The notes beneath the pieces were generated by a model that saw only the letters and a list, made by a program, of their open reading frames with translations, was not told the DNA's origin and did not search any database. A DNA stretch of 56,165 nt from Azospirillum sp. TSO35-2 (GTDB lineage Bacteria > Pseudomonadota > Alphaproteobacteria > Azospirillales > Azospirillaceae). Both the position numbers and the translations under genes were made by a program. The stretch lies in the NCBI RefSeq assembly GCF_003116095.1, contig NZ_LGRA01000008.1, positions 1,048,314 to 1,104,478 on the forward strand. Direction: 5' to 3'. Numbering within the stretch: position 1 is the first letter of the stretch; every line of letters starts with the position of its first letter. Below, piece after piece: positions 8,443-17,782 of this stretch.

Positions 8443-9840
8443 TCACTCGTCGGCGTAGGGATTCTTGCCCTTGCGAAGCAGCAGGCGCAGCGGCACGCCG
8501 GGCAGGTCGAAGCTGTCGCGCAGGTGGGTGGTCAGATAGCGCTGGTAGCTTTCCGGCAGGTCCAGCGGCTTGTTCACGAACAGCGCGAAGGTCGGCGGGC
8601 GGCTTTTCACCTGGGTGACGTAGCGGATCTTCACCCGGCGGCCCTCGATCAGGGGCGGCGGGTGATGCTCCAGCACGCCTTCGATCCAGCGGTTCAGCTG
8701 GGCGGTCGGGATGCGGCGGGTCCACACGTTGTAGGTCGCCAGCACGGCGTCCAGCAGCGTGTCGAGCTTGTGCTGCTTGAGGGCGGAGATGGTGACGACC
8801 TGCACGCCCTTGATGTAACCCAGCGCGGCCTGGAGCTTGTCCTCCACCTGGCGCAGGGCCATGGCGCGATCCTCGACCGCGTCCCACTTGTTGACGGCGA
8901 TGACCAGCGCCCGCCCTTCGGAGATCACCAGCCGGGCGATGGTCAGGTCCTGCTTGTCGAGGATGGCACCGGCATCGACCACCAGCACGACGACGTTGGC
9001 CATGCGGATGACGCGCAGGCTGTCGGCAACCGCCAGCTTCTCCACCTTCTCGTCGACGCGGGCACGGCGGCGCATGCCGGCGGTGTCGACCAGCTTGAAG
9101 CGGCGGCCGCGCCACTCCCAATCGACGGCGATGGCGTCGCGGGTCATGCCGGCCTCCGGGCCGGTCAGCACGCGTTCCTCGCCGAGGATGCTGTTCAACA
9201 GGGTCGATTTGCCGACGTTCGGCCGACCGACGATGGCGATCTGGATCGGCTTGCTGCGGTCTTCCTCCGGCTCCGGCTGGTCGCCGATCGGGAGCGCGGC
9301 GTTCTCACCGCTGTCCGCCTCCTCTTCGGGAGCGTCGTCCTCGTCGGGCGGGGCGTAGGGCAGCAGGGCTTCGACCAGATCGGCCATGCCCTCGCCATGC
9401 TCGGCCGACAGCGGGATCGGGTCTCCGAGGCCAAGCTCATAGGACTCGAACAGGCCGGGCTGGCCGGCCTTGCCCTCGGTCTTGTTGGCGACCAGCAGGA
9501 CCGGCGTCTTGCTCTTGCGCAGCAGGGCGGCGAAGTGGCGGTCGAGCGGCGTGATGCCGGCGCGCGCGTCGATGATGAACAGGGCGACGTCGGCGCGTTC
9601 CAGCGCCTGTTCGGTCTGGCGGCGCATCCGCGCCTCCAGGCTGTCGTCGGTGACGTCCTCCAACCCGGCGGTGTCGACCACCGTGAAGGACAGCCCGCCC
9701 ACGAAGCCGGGGGCGGAGCGCCAGTCACGGGTGACGCCCGGCGTATCGTCCACCAGGGCCAGCTTCTTGCCGGCCAGACGGTTGAACAGGGTCGATTTGC
9801 CGACATTCGGCCGACCGACGAGGACCACGGTGAACGACAT
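8443..9840 (-). CDS. der: Ribosome biogenesis GTPase Der (EngA)
   Basis: 465 residues with two tandem G domains and a C-terminal KH-like domain, essential for assembly of the 50S subunit. G1 loops [12 protein letters not shown] (near residue 9) and [12 protein letters not shown] (near residue 207), DTAGLED and DTAGMRR switch II motifs, and NKWDA in domain 2 are intact. Domain 1 has NKTEG where E. coli has NKTD, a variant that I believe is common in alphaproteobacteria. An acidic linker joins the domains and the KH domain ends in LRKGKNPY. Downstream member of the TPR-bamB-der cluster, as in E. coli yfgM-bamB-der. Confidence 0.96.
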   Translation of the reverse strand: MSFTVVLVGRPNVGKSTLFNRLAGKKLALVDDTPGVTRDWRSAPGFVGGLSFTVVDTAGLEDVTDDSLEARMRRQTEQALERADVALFIIDARAGITPLDRHFAALLRKSKTPVLLVANKTEGKAGQPGLFESYELGLGDPIPLSAEHGEGMADLVEALLPYAPPDEDDAPEEEADSGENAALPIGDQPEPEEDRSKPIQIAIVGRPNVGKSTLLNSILGEERVLTGPEAGMTRDAIAVDWEWRGRRFKLVDTAGMRRRARVDEKVEKLAVADSLRVIRMANVVVLVVDAGAILDKQDLTIARLVISEGRALVIAVNKWDAVEDRAMALRQVEDKLQAALGYIKGVQVVTISALKQHKLDTLLDAVLATYNVWTRRIPTAQLNRWIEGVLEHHPPPLIEGRRVKIRYVTQVKSRPPTFALFVNKPLDLPESYQRYLTTHLRDSFDLPGVPLRLLLRKGKNPYADE

Positions 9841-9884
9841 GGGGCCAAAGGCCTTTCACAACAGACAGAAGAGAGAAACCGCGA

Positions 9885-11255
9885 TCAGCGGAACGCGACC
9901 AGCGTTCCGTTGTCGCACAGGACATAAAGAGTGTTGTTGGCGACGACCGGCGGCAAGTAGGACCCGGCCGGAAGCGTGCGGGTGACCTCGATTCGGCCAT
10001 CGGACGGCGACAGGCCCAGCAGCTTGCCGTTCGACCCGGCAACCCACAGCCGGTCGCCGGCCAGAACGGGGCCGGCCCAGACGATCGGGCCGGACTTGTC
10101 CTCCGGATCCTTGAAGCGGTCGAGCGGAGCCACCCAACGGACGCGGCCGGCCTGACGGGTGACCGCCACGACCTCCTGGTCGTTGGTGATGACGAACAGA
10201 TGGTCGCCGGCCAGCCACGGCGTCTGGACGCCGCCGATTTCCGTCTCCCAGATGCGGTTGCCGATGCGCTCGTCGATGGCGACCATGCGGCCGGAATGAC
10301 CGATGGCGTAGACGGCGCCGCGGTCGACCACCGGCAGGCCGCGGATGTCGGCCAGATTGCTCAGCGCACCGGTGCGACGCACCGCCGCCAGGCTCTCCTG
10401 CCAGGCGACGCGGCCGTTTTCCGGACGCAGCCCATACAGCTCGCCCGAGGAATAGGGCGCGACGACCAGCGTCGAGGTCGCCGCCGGGCTGGCGGCGCCG
10501 AGCAGGCCGGCGGTCTCCAGGATGCCCTGGTGCGACCACTGCACCGCCCCGTCATCGGCCGACAGCGCCTGCAACTGGTTGTCGAGCGTCACCACCAGGA
10601 CACGGCCGCCCGACACCGTCGGGGCGCCGCGCACCGGGCCGGCGATGCGCTTGCGCCACAGGATCTTGCCGGTGGCGGGATCGAGCGCCAGCACCTCGGC
10701 GTAGCCGGTGGCGGCGTAGACCCGGCCGTCGGCGTAGGCGACGCCGCCGCCGGTGGCACCGCCGCGCTCGTTCTCCGGCCGGGTGTCGACGCGCCACAGC
10801 GACTGGCCGCTGCGCTCGTTCAGCGCCGACACATGCGAATCGGCGTCCATGGCGAAGATGCGGCCGTCGGCGATCACCGGCGTGCCCAGCAGCGCGCGCG
10901 AGCTGCTGGAGCCGGAACCGATGTCGGCGCGCCACGCGTCGTTCGGGTTGGCCGACAGGGCGAGGTTGCCCAGGGCATGGTCAGGCGTGCCGCCGGGCTG
11001 CGCCCAGGCGTTGTTGGCGACCGCCTGCGGCACGGTGACGGCGACGCCGGCCAGTTGGGCGTCCGGCTCCACCTTGCGCTCACGCGTCAGGACCGACACG
11101 CGCTTGCCCGGCAGGGGCGGATCGGGCGTCTTGCCGAACCAGCCGCCGATGGTGTCGCAGCCGCCGAGGAGGAGAGCCAGCAGCGACGCGGACAGAAGCG
11201 CGGTGCGGCGGATGTTGCGGGCCGTGGTGGCGGCCGTCGCCTGGATGGTGGTCAT
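9885..11255 (-). CDS. bamB: Outer membrane assembly lipoprotein BamB (PQQ-like beta-propeller)
   Basis: 456 residues. An N-terminal lipoprotein signal (RRTALLSASLLALLLGGC, lipobox LGGC) is followed by repeated beta-propeller blades with motifs such as GRIFAMDADSHVSALNERSG, GRVYAATGYAEVLALDPATGKILWRK and GRMVAIDERIGNRIWE. This is the architecture of BamB, the Bam complex lipoprotein that helps BamA fold outer-membrane proteins in the periplasm. Its place between a YfgM-like TPR gene (9 bases upstream) and der (44 bases downstream) matches the E. coli order. Slightly longer than E. coli BamB (about 390). Confidence 0.93.
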   Translation of the reverse strand: MTTIQATAATTARNIRRTALLSASLLALLLGGCDTIGGWFGKTPDPPLPGKRVSVLTRERKVEPDAQLAGVAVTVPQAVANNAWAQPGGTPDHALGNLALSANPNDAWRADIGSGSSSSRALLGTPVIADGRIFAMDADSHVSALNERSGQSLWRVDTRPENERGGATGGGVAYADGRVYAATGYAEVLALDPATGKILWRKRIAGPVRGAPTVSGGRVLVVTLDNQLQALSADDGAVQWSHQGILETAGLLGAASPAATSTLVVAPYSSGELYGLRPENGRVAWQESLAAVRRTGALSNLADIRGLPVVDRGAVYAIGHSGRMVAIDERIGNRIWETEIGGVQTPWLAGDHLFVITNDQEVVAVTRQAGRVRWVAPLDRFKDPEDKSGPIVWAGPVLAGDRLWVAGSNGKLLGLSPSDGRIEVTRTLPAGSYLPPVVANNTLYVLCDNGTLVAFR

Positions 11256-11264
11256 GGCCTTGGG

Positions 11265-11909
11265 TCAGCCCTTGCCGTAGAGGGAGGCGAGATCGGCGGC
11301 GCGGGTGCGCACACCGGCGGGCGCCTGCGAATCGTCCGCCAACTGCTTGTACAGCGTGCGGGCCTTGTCGGTGTCGCCGGCGCGGGCCGCCAGCATCGCC
11401 ATCAGCTCGCGCGCCGTGAAGCGCCAGGGGCTGCCTTCGGCGGTCAGCGGCTGGAGCGTCGCGCTCAGCTGCGCCGCGTCGCCGCTGTCGGCCCGCTGCA
11501 TCACCGCCAGCAGGGTGGCGAGGTCGCGGTAGGACGGGGCGACCGCGCCGTTGGCGGCGATGCGGTCATAGATCGTCGCGGCGTCGGCCGGCTTGCCTTC
11601 GCGGATCAGCAACGCCGCGGCGTTGAACTGGGCGATGGCGGCCAAGCTGGGGTCGGCCGATCCGGCGAAGGCAGCCAGCGCGTCGACGCCCTTTTCCGGC
11701 CCCTGCGCGGTCTGCGAGATGGCGGTGACCAGGGCGGCGGTCTGGTCGTAGCGCTTCTGCTGCTGCCAATGGCGCCAGTAGCTGTAGCCGCCGGTGCCGG
11801 CGACGACCAGCACCGCCGCGGCGATCATGGCGCCGCCGTACTTCTTGAACAGGTGCTCCGCGCGGTCCCGGCGCAGATCCTCGTCGACTTCGCGGAAAAT
11901 ATCGCTCAT
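11265..11909 (-). CDS. TPR-containing membrane-anchored protein (YfgM-like)
   Basis: 214 residues: a short cytoplasmic N-terminus MSDIFREVDEDLRRDRAEHLFKKYG, one membrane helix (GAMIAAAVLVVAGTGGYSYW, about residues 26-45), then a periplasmic region of degenerate tetratricopeptide helices (FNAAALLIREGKPADAATIYDRIA, AARAGDTDKARTLYKQLA). It matches the TPR_21/YfgM family, which associates with the SecYEG translocon and periplasmic chaperones in E. coli. It leads the bamB-der operon and ends 9 bases before bamB. An open frame extends upstream to 12047, but the MSDIF start is the conserved one. Confidence 0.88.
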   Translation of the reverse strand: MSDIFREVDEDLRRDRAEHLFKKYGGAMIAAAVLVVAGTGGYSYWRHWQQQKRYDQTAALVTAISQTAQGPEKGVDALAAFAGSADPSLAAIAQFNAAALLIREGKPADAATIYDRIAANGAVAPSYRDLATLLAVMQRADSGDAAQLSATLQPLTAEGSPWRFTARELMAMLAARAGDTDKARTLYKQLADDSQAPAGVRTRAADLASLYGKG

Positions 11910-12143
11910 GGCGCTGCGGTGGCGTCCTTGCGGTGGCGGCTTCGCGCGTGGCCCGGATGGCGGCGCGGGTCGGTCTGGTCGTGCGGAGCGGCGCCGGCCG
12001 GCGGGCCGGACGGACGATTCCACAGGACCAAGAGGGGCGGATAGCATCGGCCCGCCCGCCGGGTCAAGAGCGAGGGCGCCGCAGCGGGCCCGCAGGCCCG
12101 ACTTTCCGCGACTTTCCTTCCAGCCGGAGCCGGCTCCCGCCCA

Positions 12144-12174
12144 TAAAAAGAGCCGCGGAGCGATGCCCCGCGGC
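12144..12174 (-). terminator. Rho-independent terminator of the NarL-type response regulator gene
   Basis: Read on the minus strand, GCCGCGG and CCGCGGC (12168-12174 and 12152-12158) form a seven-base-pair stem with a nine-base loop, followed by TCTTTTTA. Confidence 0.8.
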
Positions 12175-12231
12175 CCAGTGTGCTGCCCCGGACGTGCCCC
12201 GGGCCCTCATCAACGATCGAACGAACGACGG

Positions 12232-12873
12232 TCAGGCGGACATCGCGGCGGCGGCGATGACGGCCTGGGTCCGGTTCTTCACGCCCAGCGACTTGAAGAT
12301 CGCGGTGACGTGGATTTTCACGGTGCCTTCCGACAGGCCCAGCTCATAGGCGATCTGCTTGTTCGACTTGCCCAGCCGCAGGCATTCCAGCACTTCGCGC
12401 TGGCGCTGGGTCAGGCCATAGCCGGCGTTGCGGTCGGACACGTCCATGGTGCGGCGGCGCGGGGCGGCCTCCATGCTGGCGGTCAGCGCCCCCGGCGGCA
12501 GGTAGATGCCGCCCGAGAACACCAGGTTCAGGGCGCCCATCATCACCTTGACGCTGCTGGATTTCGGGATGTAGCCGGTCGCGCCGTGGTCGAGCGCGCC
12601 GCGGATGTCGCCCAGCGCTTCCGACGCGGAGATCACCACCACCGGAACGCCCGGCTGCAGCGCCTGGATCTCGCGCAGCCCGTCGAATCCGGGCCAGCCC
12701 GGCATGTGCAAGTCCATCAGCACGATGTCGAAGGTGCCGCCGACGCGGCACTGCTCCACCACCTCGTCGAAGGTCCCGGCCTCCACGAAGCTGGCTTCGC
12801 CCTGCAACTGCTCGAGCAACCGCCGCAGGCCTTCACGGAACAGCAGATGGTCGTCACCGATCAGAATTTTCAT
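12232..12873 (-). CDS. NarL/FixJ-type response regulator
   Basis: 213 residues: an N-terminal receiver and a C-terminal LuxR-type helix-turn-helix. The receiver has the acidic pair (GDDH), the phospho-acceptor aspartate in FDIVLMDLHMPG, the conserved Ser in VVVISAS and Lys in GYIPKSS, so it looks phosphorylatable. The DNA-binding domain reads LTQRQREVLECLRLGKSNKQIAYELGLSEGTVKIHVTAIFKSLGVKNRTQAV. An alternative ATG four codons upstream (12885) has no room for a ribosome binding site. No histidine kinase lies nearby, so it is an orphan here. It diverges across about 0.9 kb from another LuxR-type gene. Confidence 0.9.
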   Translation of the reverse strand: MKILIGDDHLLFREGLRRLLEQLQGEASFVEAGTFDEVVEQCRVGGTFDIVLMDLHMPGWPGFDGLREIQALQPGVPVVVISASEALGDIRGALDHGATGYIPKSSSVKVMMGALNLVFSGGIYLPPGALTASMEAAPRRRTMDVSDRNAGYGLTQRQREVLECLRLGKSNKQIAYELGLSEGTVKIHVTAIFKSLGVKNRTQAVIAAAAMSA

Positions 12874-12885
12874 GGTCCCCGTCAT

Positions 12886-13794
12886 CCTCGCTCGCCGGCC
12901 CGTCAGGGCTCCTGTCGATAGCTGCCCGGTCGCCCCCGCGGCACCCGGATCACCCCACGCACTTCGGTCCTGGTCTCAAGGCTGCGGCAGTGGTCGTCGA
13001 TGGCCGATGGCCGGCGCTTGAATGGCCCCGGCCGTTGGTGGTGGTTGATGGTCTTTCATCCACATCGGCCTGACGTCCGTCTGCCGTTCTTGGCTCGTAT
13101 TGGCTGTGTTGGGTACCTGATACCACGATCGGAAGAGCACCTGTATCCGGACAAGGGCCATAGGTCATTCGAGGCCGCAGCATTCAGGCGAAGCGCCTTT
13201 GGTCATGGGGCCGCCAAGCACTCCTTCCGACAAAAGTCATAGCGTCACCTGTGACGGAGAATTGAGTTATCCTGCCGGCTCATTGGAATCATTCGGAATG
13301 TGCCCTGTTGTTTCCGTCAGGGTTGGGATTTTCCTTGGAACATTGACTGCGGGACAGCGTTCGTGAAGCAGGACGCGGGGCTACCCCCGAATCGGCCGCG
13401 AAAGTGAGGACGCCGAACCCACCACCAAACCGATCGGGTGACTCTGAAGGATGCCTGTACCAACGCGCATTCCCGTGTGACCCGTCCAGCACACATCATC
13501 CCTTAGGTGTTACCGTTCCGAAACATGGAGCGACCAACAAGGAGACGACAAGCGATCTTGGCTGATCATCCATCGCCTGATTTACGCAGAGCGTCATTCA
13601 TTTCTAAATCACCCAGTGCGATCAGGACTTTCCTCCCGGGAATTTCCTGCCGTGCAGAAATACTTGGATATCCGCTGAGGTTTTTCGACGACGTGCCTGG
13701 GCCAACCGGCCGGTTTCCTTCTCAACCCTTGATGCAGGCGGCGACGCCCCAAGCCGGGCCGGCCGTGGATGCCTCCTCCAGACAGAGCTGACCC
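12886..13794. other. Long non-coding interval between two divergent LuxR-type genes
   Basis: About 0.9 kb with lower GC than the flanks and no open frame of convincing coding quality. It holds small palindromes, for example GTCAC-CT-GTGAC at 13244-13255 and GGTA-CCTGA-TACC near 13112-13124. It also holds a 14-base stretch (13127-13140) identical to the common Illumina adapter core as I recall it. Promoters for both flanking genes should lie here but I cannot place them with confidence. Confidence 0.6.
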
Positions 13795-14535
13795 ATGCAC
13801 ACACACCATGAGTACGCCCATGAGAAAGCATCTCACCAGACCCGCAACGCGGTGACTCCCATGCATGTCTGCCTGATCCTCGACAACAACGCGCTCACCG
13901 AGACGGTGGTGCAGCAGCTCGACCGCGGCGGCCGGCACCGGGTGACGGTCCTGCACGACATCGGCGAGCTGACGCAGAGCGCGCTGACGCCGGATGCGAT
14001 CCTGATCGGGCTCCAGCAATTCACCGCGCTGCGCGAAAACGAACCGATGGTCTATCTGAGATTGTCGCGCCGGTCGCGAATCGTCGTGGTCCTGTCCTCG
14101 CGCGAGTTGCTGGACGCTGCCCACATCCTGGCCTTCGCCGACGCCTGGGTGTTCGAGGATCTCAACGTCGACCGCATCAACGAACTGCTGGATCTGGGGC
14201 TGGAGGGGCATTGCCTGATGCCCAAGCAGTTCCTGTCCCGCCTGGGCGTCGACGAGATCCGGCTGACGCTGCTGCCGCGCCTGTCCGATCCGGAGTTCGA
14301 GACGCTGCGCCTGCTGGGCGAGGGCATGAACAACCGGACGATCGCCAACGCGCTGGACCTGTCGGAAGCGGTGATCAAGTCGATGGTCCGCAGCGTGCTG
14401 TCCAAGCTCCATTTCCGCAACCGGACGGAGGCCGGCGTCTTCGCCGCCCGCCAGCAGGGCGCGCTGGAGCAGGCCCGCGCCGGGGTGACGCCCCCCCACA
14501 TGCTGGCGTCGCAGCAGCGCCGCGCCGGGGTCTGA
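13795..14535 (+). CDS. LuxR-type regulator with degenerate receiver domain
   Basis: 246 residues. The N-terminal half looks like a receiver fold (MHVCLILDNNALTETVVQQL, then VTVLHDIGELTQSALTPDAILIGL, IVVVLSSRELLDAA), but the acidic pocket and phospho-Asp are not conserved: ILIG stands where Asp is expected. The C-terminal half is a LuxR helix-turn-helix (LSDPEFETLRLLGEGMNNRTIANALDLSEAVIKSMVRSVLSKLHFRNRTEAGVFAA). It probably binds DNA without phosphorylation control, or takes its input by protein contact. An internal ATG at 13861 (MHVCLILD) may be the true start; the first 22 residues are histidine-rich and unconserved in appearance. It faces away from the NarL-type regulator and converges on the PilZ chemoreceptor gene. 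Confidence 0.8.
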   Translation: MHTHHEYAHEKASHQTRNAVTPMHVCLILDNNALTETVVQQLDRGGRHRVTVLHDIGELTQSALTPDAILIGLQQFTALRENEPMVYLRLSRRSRIVVVLSSRELLDAAHILAFADAWVFEDLNVDRINELLDLGLEGHCLMPKQFLSRLGVDEIRLTLLPRLSDPEFETLRLLGEGMNNRTIANALDLSEAVIKSMVRSVLSKLHFRNRTEAGVFAARQQGALEQARAGVTPPHMLASQQRRAGV

Positions 14536-14625
14536 CACCCCAGCACCCCTTCGCGGCCGGCAAGGTTGCCCGGCGATCGATCGGCCAGCGGTTGGTTGGC
14601 CGGCGGCCGGCCAACCGGACGGCCG

Positions 14626-16641
14626 TCAGGCGGCGGCGATGCGTCGCCCCGCCATCGCCTCTTCGAAACGGTCGAAACGGGCTTCGAAGGCCTGCCGGTC
14701 GATCTCGGCCAGCCGGAAGCGGACGCGCACGACGCCATCCTCGCGGTTGATCGCCTCGAACGGCACGGCCATGCCCAGGCTGTCGAACAGCAACGTGCCG
14801 CGGTCGCCGACCGCCTCGGCCTCGCCAAGCGCCGCGCCGGCGCGGGAGATGTCGAGCAGGCGGACGGACAGCCGGCCGGCGGACCCGCCCGCCTGCCCAT
14901 CGATCCTGCAGGGGGCTTCGACCCGATAGCGCGGCAGGTTGCGGCGGTCGACATCCTCGGTCGCCGTGCGCACGGCACGAACCAGCACATGCATCAACTC
15001 GTCGATGCTGGCGGCGACACCGGACGCCCCGGTCCGCAGGTCGGCCGCGCGCTGTTCGGTCACCACCGCCTCGCGCGACACCTCGTCGATGCGCGTCGAC
15101 ACGTCGGTGGCCGCCGCCGCGGTCTGGCCGACGTTGCGCGAGATTTCCTGCGTCGCCGACGCCTGCTGCTCCACCGCCGCGGCGACGGTGCCGGAGATGG
15201 CGTCGATCTCGCCAATGGTCTGGCTGACGTCGCGGACCTCCGCCACGCTGCGGGCGGTGACCGACTGGATCTCGGCGATCAGGCGCGAGATCTCCTCGGT
15301 CGAGCGCGAGGTCTGGTTGGCGAGGCCCTTCACCTCGTTGGCGACGACGGCGAATCCCTTCCCCGCCTCCCCTGCCCGCGCCGCCTCGATCGTGGCGTTG
15401 AGCGCCAGCAGGTTGGTCTGGGCGGCGATGCCCTGGATCAGTTCGGCGACGTCGCCGATGCGGCCGACGGCCGACGACAGCGACTCGATGGTGCTCTCGG
15501 TCCGGTTGCTGGCGGCGACCGCGGCGCGGGTGACGCTGGCGGCATGGCCAACCTGCGACCCGATCTCCTCGATCGAGGCGGACAGCTCCGCGGCGGCGGA
15601 CGCAACGGCCTCCGCGTTGCTCAGCGCCTGGGCGGCGGCGGCGGCGACGTTCTGGGCGTTGGCGCCGACCAACCCGGCGGACCGGGCCATCGCCTCGGCG
15701 TTGCGGTCCATCTCCTGGGTGCGGACGGCCACGCGGTCGACCGCGCCGCGGCTTTCCTGCTCCACCGTGTCGGCCATCGACTGCAACGCCTTGCGCTTCA
15801 ACGCCTCGCCGGCGATCCGCTGGTGCTCCTGCTCGGCGCGCAGCCGCTCGGCCTCCGCCATGCCGTCGCGGAACACCATGACCGACCGCGACATCGCCCC
15901 GATCTCGTCCAGCCGGCTGGCGCCGTCGATGGTGGTGCTCAGGTCGCCGGACGACAGGGCGGTCATCACCCGGTTCAACTGGCCGAGCGGGCGCAGCAGC
16001 CAGTGCGACACCAGATAGCCCGGCACCGCCAGCACCACCGCGCACAGCACCACCAGCATGGTGGCGAACCGCATGCTGTCGTCGAAGGTCTTGAACACCT
16101 CCGCCTTCTTGATGCCGACATAGAGGACGCCGACGGTGGTCCCCTTGGCGTCCTTGATCGGGTCGTAGGCGGCGTAATAGGGCTCGCCCAGGATGTCGAC
16201 CATGCCGCGATAGGGGGTGCCCCGGCGCAGCACCGAATCATAGGCCGGCCCCTGCGCCAGGGTGGTGCCGACGGCGCGGGTGCCGTCGGCGTTCAGCACG
16301 TTGGTCGCGATGCGGCGGTCACCCAGGAAGACCGTCGCGGTGCCACCGGTGATGCGCTTGATCTTGTCGACCATCGCGGTGTCGCCGTTCAGCACCAGAT
16401 CGTCCAGCCTCAGCGTGCCGTCCACCACCGCGAAGCGGCCGCCGCGCTCCTGCATCGAAGACCAGGCGATGTCCATGCTGAGCCGCTGCATTTCGATCGC
16501 CTGCCGTTCCAGGTCGCGGACGATGACCTGACCGATCGCGAACAGGATCGCCGTGCTGAGGATCAGCATGCCGAAGAGGTTCAACACCGTGACTTTCGTG
16601 GAAATAGAAAGTCGACCGATCAAGGAGCGCAGCGCGTCCAT
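14626..16641 (-). CDS. Methyl-accepting chemotaxis protein with Cache sensor and C-terminal PilZ domain
   Basis: 671 residues. Membrane helix 1 at about residues 18-40, a periplasmic single-Cache-like sensor (about 41-190, with [27 protein letters not shown]), helix 2 at about 192-215, HAMP to about 265 and a long signalling hairpin. The hairpin carries the chemoreceptor core [20 protein letters not shown] and [15 protein letters not shown]. Residues from about 566 form a PilZ domain with RNLPR (567-571) as RxxxR and DISRAG (597-602) as DxSxxG, both c-di-GMP-binding motifs. Azospirillum brasilense Tlp1 has the same design and tunes energy taxis to c-di-GMP. The start at 16641 has GGTGGA eight bases upstream; an ATG at 16650 is possible. 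No che genes are nearby. Confidence 0.95.
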   Translation of the reverse strand: MDALRSLIGRLSISTKVTVLNLFGMLILSTAILFAIGQVIVRDLERQAIEMQRLSMDIAWSSMQERGGRFAVVDGTLRLDDLVLNGDTAMVDKIKRITGGTATVFLGDRRIATNVLNADGTRAVGTTLAQGPAYDSVLRRGTPYRGMVDILGEPYYAAYDPIKDAKGTTVGVLYVGIKKAEVFKTFDDSMRFATMLVVLCAVVLAVPGYLVSHWLLRPLGQLNRVMTALSSGDLSTTIDGASRLDEIGAMSRSVMVFRDGMAEAERLRAEQEHQRIAGEALKRKALQSMADTVEQESRGAVDRVAVRTQEMDRNAEAMARSAGLVGANAQNVAAAAAQALSNAEAVASAAAELSASIEEIGSQVGHAASVTRAAVAASNRTESTIESLSSAVGRIGDVAELIQGIAAQTNLLALNATIEAARAGEAGKGFAVVANEVKGLANQTSRSTEEISRLIAEIQSVTARSVAEVRDVSQTIGEIDAISGTVAAAVEQQASATQEISRNVGQTAAAATDVSTRIDEVSREAVVTEQRAADLRTGASGVAASIDELMHVLVRAVRTATEDVDRRNLPRYRVEAPCRIDGQAGGSAGRLSVRLLDISRAGAALGEAEAVGDRGTLLFDSLGMAVPFEAINREDGVVRVRFRLAEIDRQAFEARFDRFEEAMAGRRIAAA

Positions 16642-16817
16642 TGTTGCCATCCACCGGGAATATATGTTGCAAGTGCGAAGAGAAAGCGTCGCGCACTATG
16701 CCATTCCGGTTAAGACCACAATCGACTAAAATGCTATGAACCCCTGTGGCGGCTTGTCGCGCTAGTACGAACTATATACGGGTAAACCCTGGTTTTGGCT
16801 GCTGAATTCCGGCGGCG

Positions 16818-17153
16818 TCAGAACAGGCGCGCGCCATCGGGGACCGCCTGATCGGGCCCGACCAGCACAACCGCGCCGTCGGCATCCGGCAGGCCCAGGC
16901 ATAGAACCTCGCTGGTGAAGGGGCCGATCCGCTTGGGCGGGAAGTTCACGACGGCCAAAACCTGCCGGCCAACCAGCGCGTCCACCGCGTAATGGCCGGT
17001 GATCTGGGCGGAGCTGCGTTTGGCCCCGATCTCGCCGCCGAAATCGATGGTCAGCTTGTAGGCGGGCTTGCGGGCTTCCGGAAACGGTTCCACCGCGCGG
17101 ATGGTGCCGACGCGGATATCGACCTTGGCGAAATCGTCGTAACTGATGGTCAT
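16818..17153 (-). CDS. csaA: tRNA-binding protein CsaA
   Basis: 111 residues, a single tRNA-binding OB-fold domain (EMAP II / MetRS C-terminal type) found as the homodimeric export-related chaperone CsaA. The family core is present: VDIRVGTIRAVEPFPEARKPAYKLTIDFGGEIGAKRSSAQIT, then VGRQVLAVVNFPPKRIGPFTSEVLCLG. Length is standard. GGAAG lies about eleven bases ahead of the ATG. It lies between the phasin gene and the chemoreceptor gene on the same strand, but the phasin terminator and a 176-base gap suggest separate transcripts. Confidence 0.92.
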   Translation of the reverse strand: MTISYDDFAKVDIRVGTIRAVEPFPEARKPAYKLTIDFGGEIGAKRSSAQITGHYAVDALVGRQVLAVVNFPPKRIGPFTSEVLCLGLPDADGAVVLVGPDQAVPDGARLF

Positions 17154-17231
17154 CTCGGGCCCTTCCAGGTTGCGGACGGGGCCCAGCCTAGCGTGGCTGC
17201 CGGGGTCGCGAAAAGGCCAAAGCCCAAACGC

Positions 17232-17260
17232 AAAAAGGGGCCGCCGACGGCGACCCCTTT
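17232..17260 (-). terminator. Rho-independent terminator of the phasin gene
   Basis: On the minus strand AAAGGGG and CCCCTTTTT enclose an inner GC-rich hairpin, giving a long stem ending in a T-run. It lies 31 bases after the phasin stop. Confidence 0.85.
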
Positions 17261-17291
17261 CCGGATCTTGGCAAAGCCCTGCGAGAGGACC

Positions 17292-17726
17292 TTACTTCTG
17301 GACCTTGGCGATGGCGGCCTTGACCTCGTCCAGGCTGTCCGACACGCGCTTGGCCAGGATCTCGGCGGCCTCGGTGTTGGACTTGGCGACCAGCTCGCTC
17401 AGCTCGCGGATGTTGGACAGCGACTTCTCGAAGGCGGCCTTGACCAGATCGGCCTGCTTGGCGGCCTTCTCTTCCGGGGTGCCGGCGGAGATCACCTGGT
17501 TGACGTAGCTGCTCGCCTCTTCGGTGGCGTTGCGCAGCAGCTCGGCCTGGCGGCGCAGAACGGCCTGGAGGCCTTCAAAGGCCAGCTGGTTGGCGGCAGT
17601 CACAGCCTCGATGTTCTTGCGCTGGCTGGCGAGGATCGACTCCATGTCCAGGCCCGGCATCTTCAGATCGCCCATCAGCTTGGACGGATCGAATTCGAGG
17701 AAGGGGTTACCGCTCAACTTGGCCAT
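17292..17726 (-). CDS. phaP: Phasin family protein
   Basis: 144 residues, mostly amphipathic helix, starting MAKLSGNPFLEFDPSKLMGDLKM. The region MESILASQRKNIEAVTAANQLAFEGLQAVLRRQAELLRNATEE is the phasin signature (TIGR01841/Phasin_2). Phasins coat polyhydroxybutyrate granules and set their size. GGGGA eight bases upstream of the ATG at 17726 supports this start; two upstream in-frame ATGs (17735, 17771) lie in the leader. The gene has its own good promoter, a palindrome beside the predicted start of transcription and a terminator. No pha synthesis genes are in the window. Confidence 0.92.
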   Translation of the reverse strand: MAKLSGNPFLEFDPSKLMGDLKMPGLDMESILASQRKNIEAVTAANQLAFEGLQAVLRRQAELLRNATEEASSYVNQVISAGTPEEKAAKQADLVKAAFEKSLSNIRELSELVAKSNTEAAEILAKRVSDSLDEVKAAIAKVQK

Positions 17727-17754
17727 GTTTCTCATCCCCGCATAAGCGTTAGGC

Positions 17755-17771
17755 ATGTTGCGTCGCAACAT
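17755..17771 (-). promoter_or_regulatory. Perfect palindrome at the phasin transcription start, candidate repressor operator
   Basis: ATGTTGCG-N-CGCAACAT, eight-base arms with a one-base centre, lies about 12 bases downstream of the predicted -10 box and 28 bases before the phasin start codon. Its core TTGC-N3-GCAA resembles the TGC-N-GCA-type sites reported for the PHB-responsive repressor PhaR of Paracoccus. A roadblock or operator role is inferred. Confidence 0.6.
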
Positions 17772-17782
17772 TTCAGGTGCCG

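Noticed and set aside
12950..13242. Small open frames on both strands in the LuxR spacer
   Set aside because: No ribosome binding site, odd composition, and one crosses the adapter-like 14-mer; no family resemblance.
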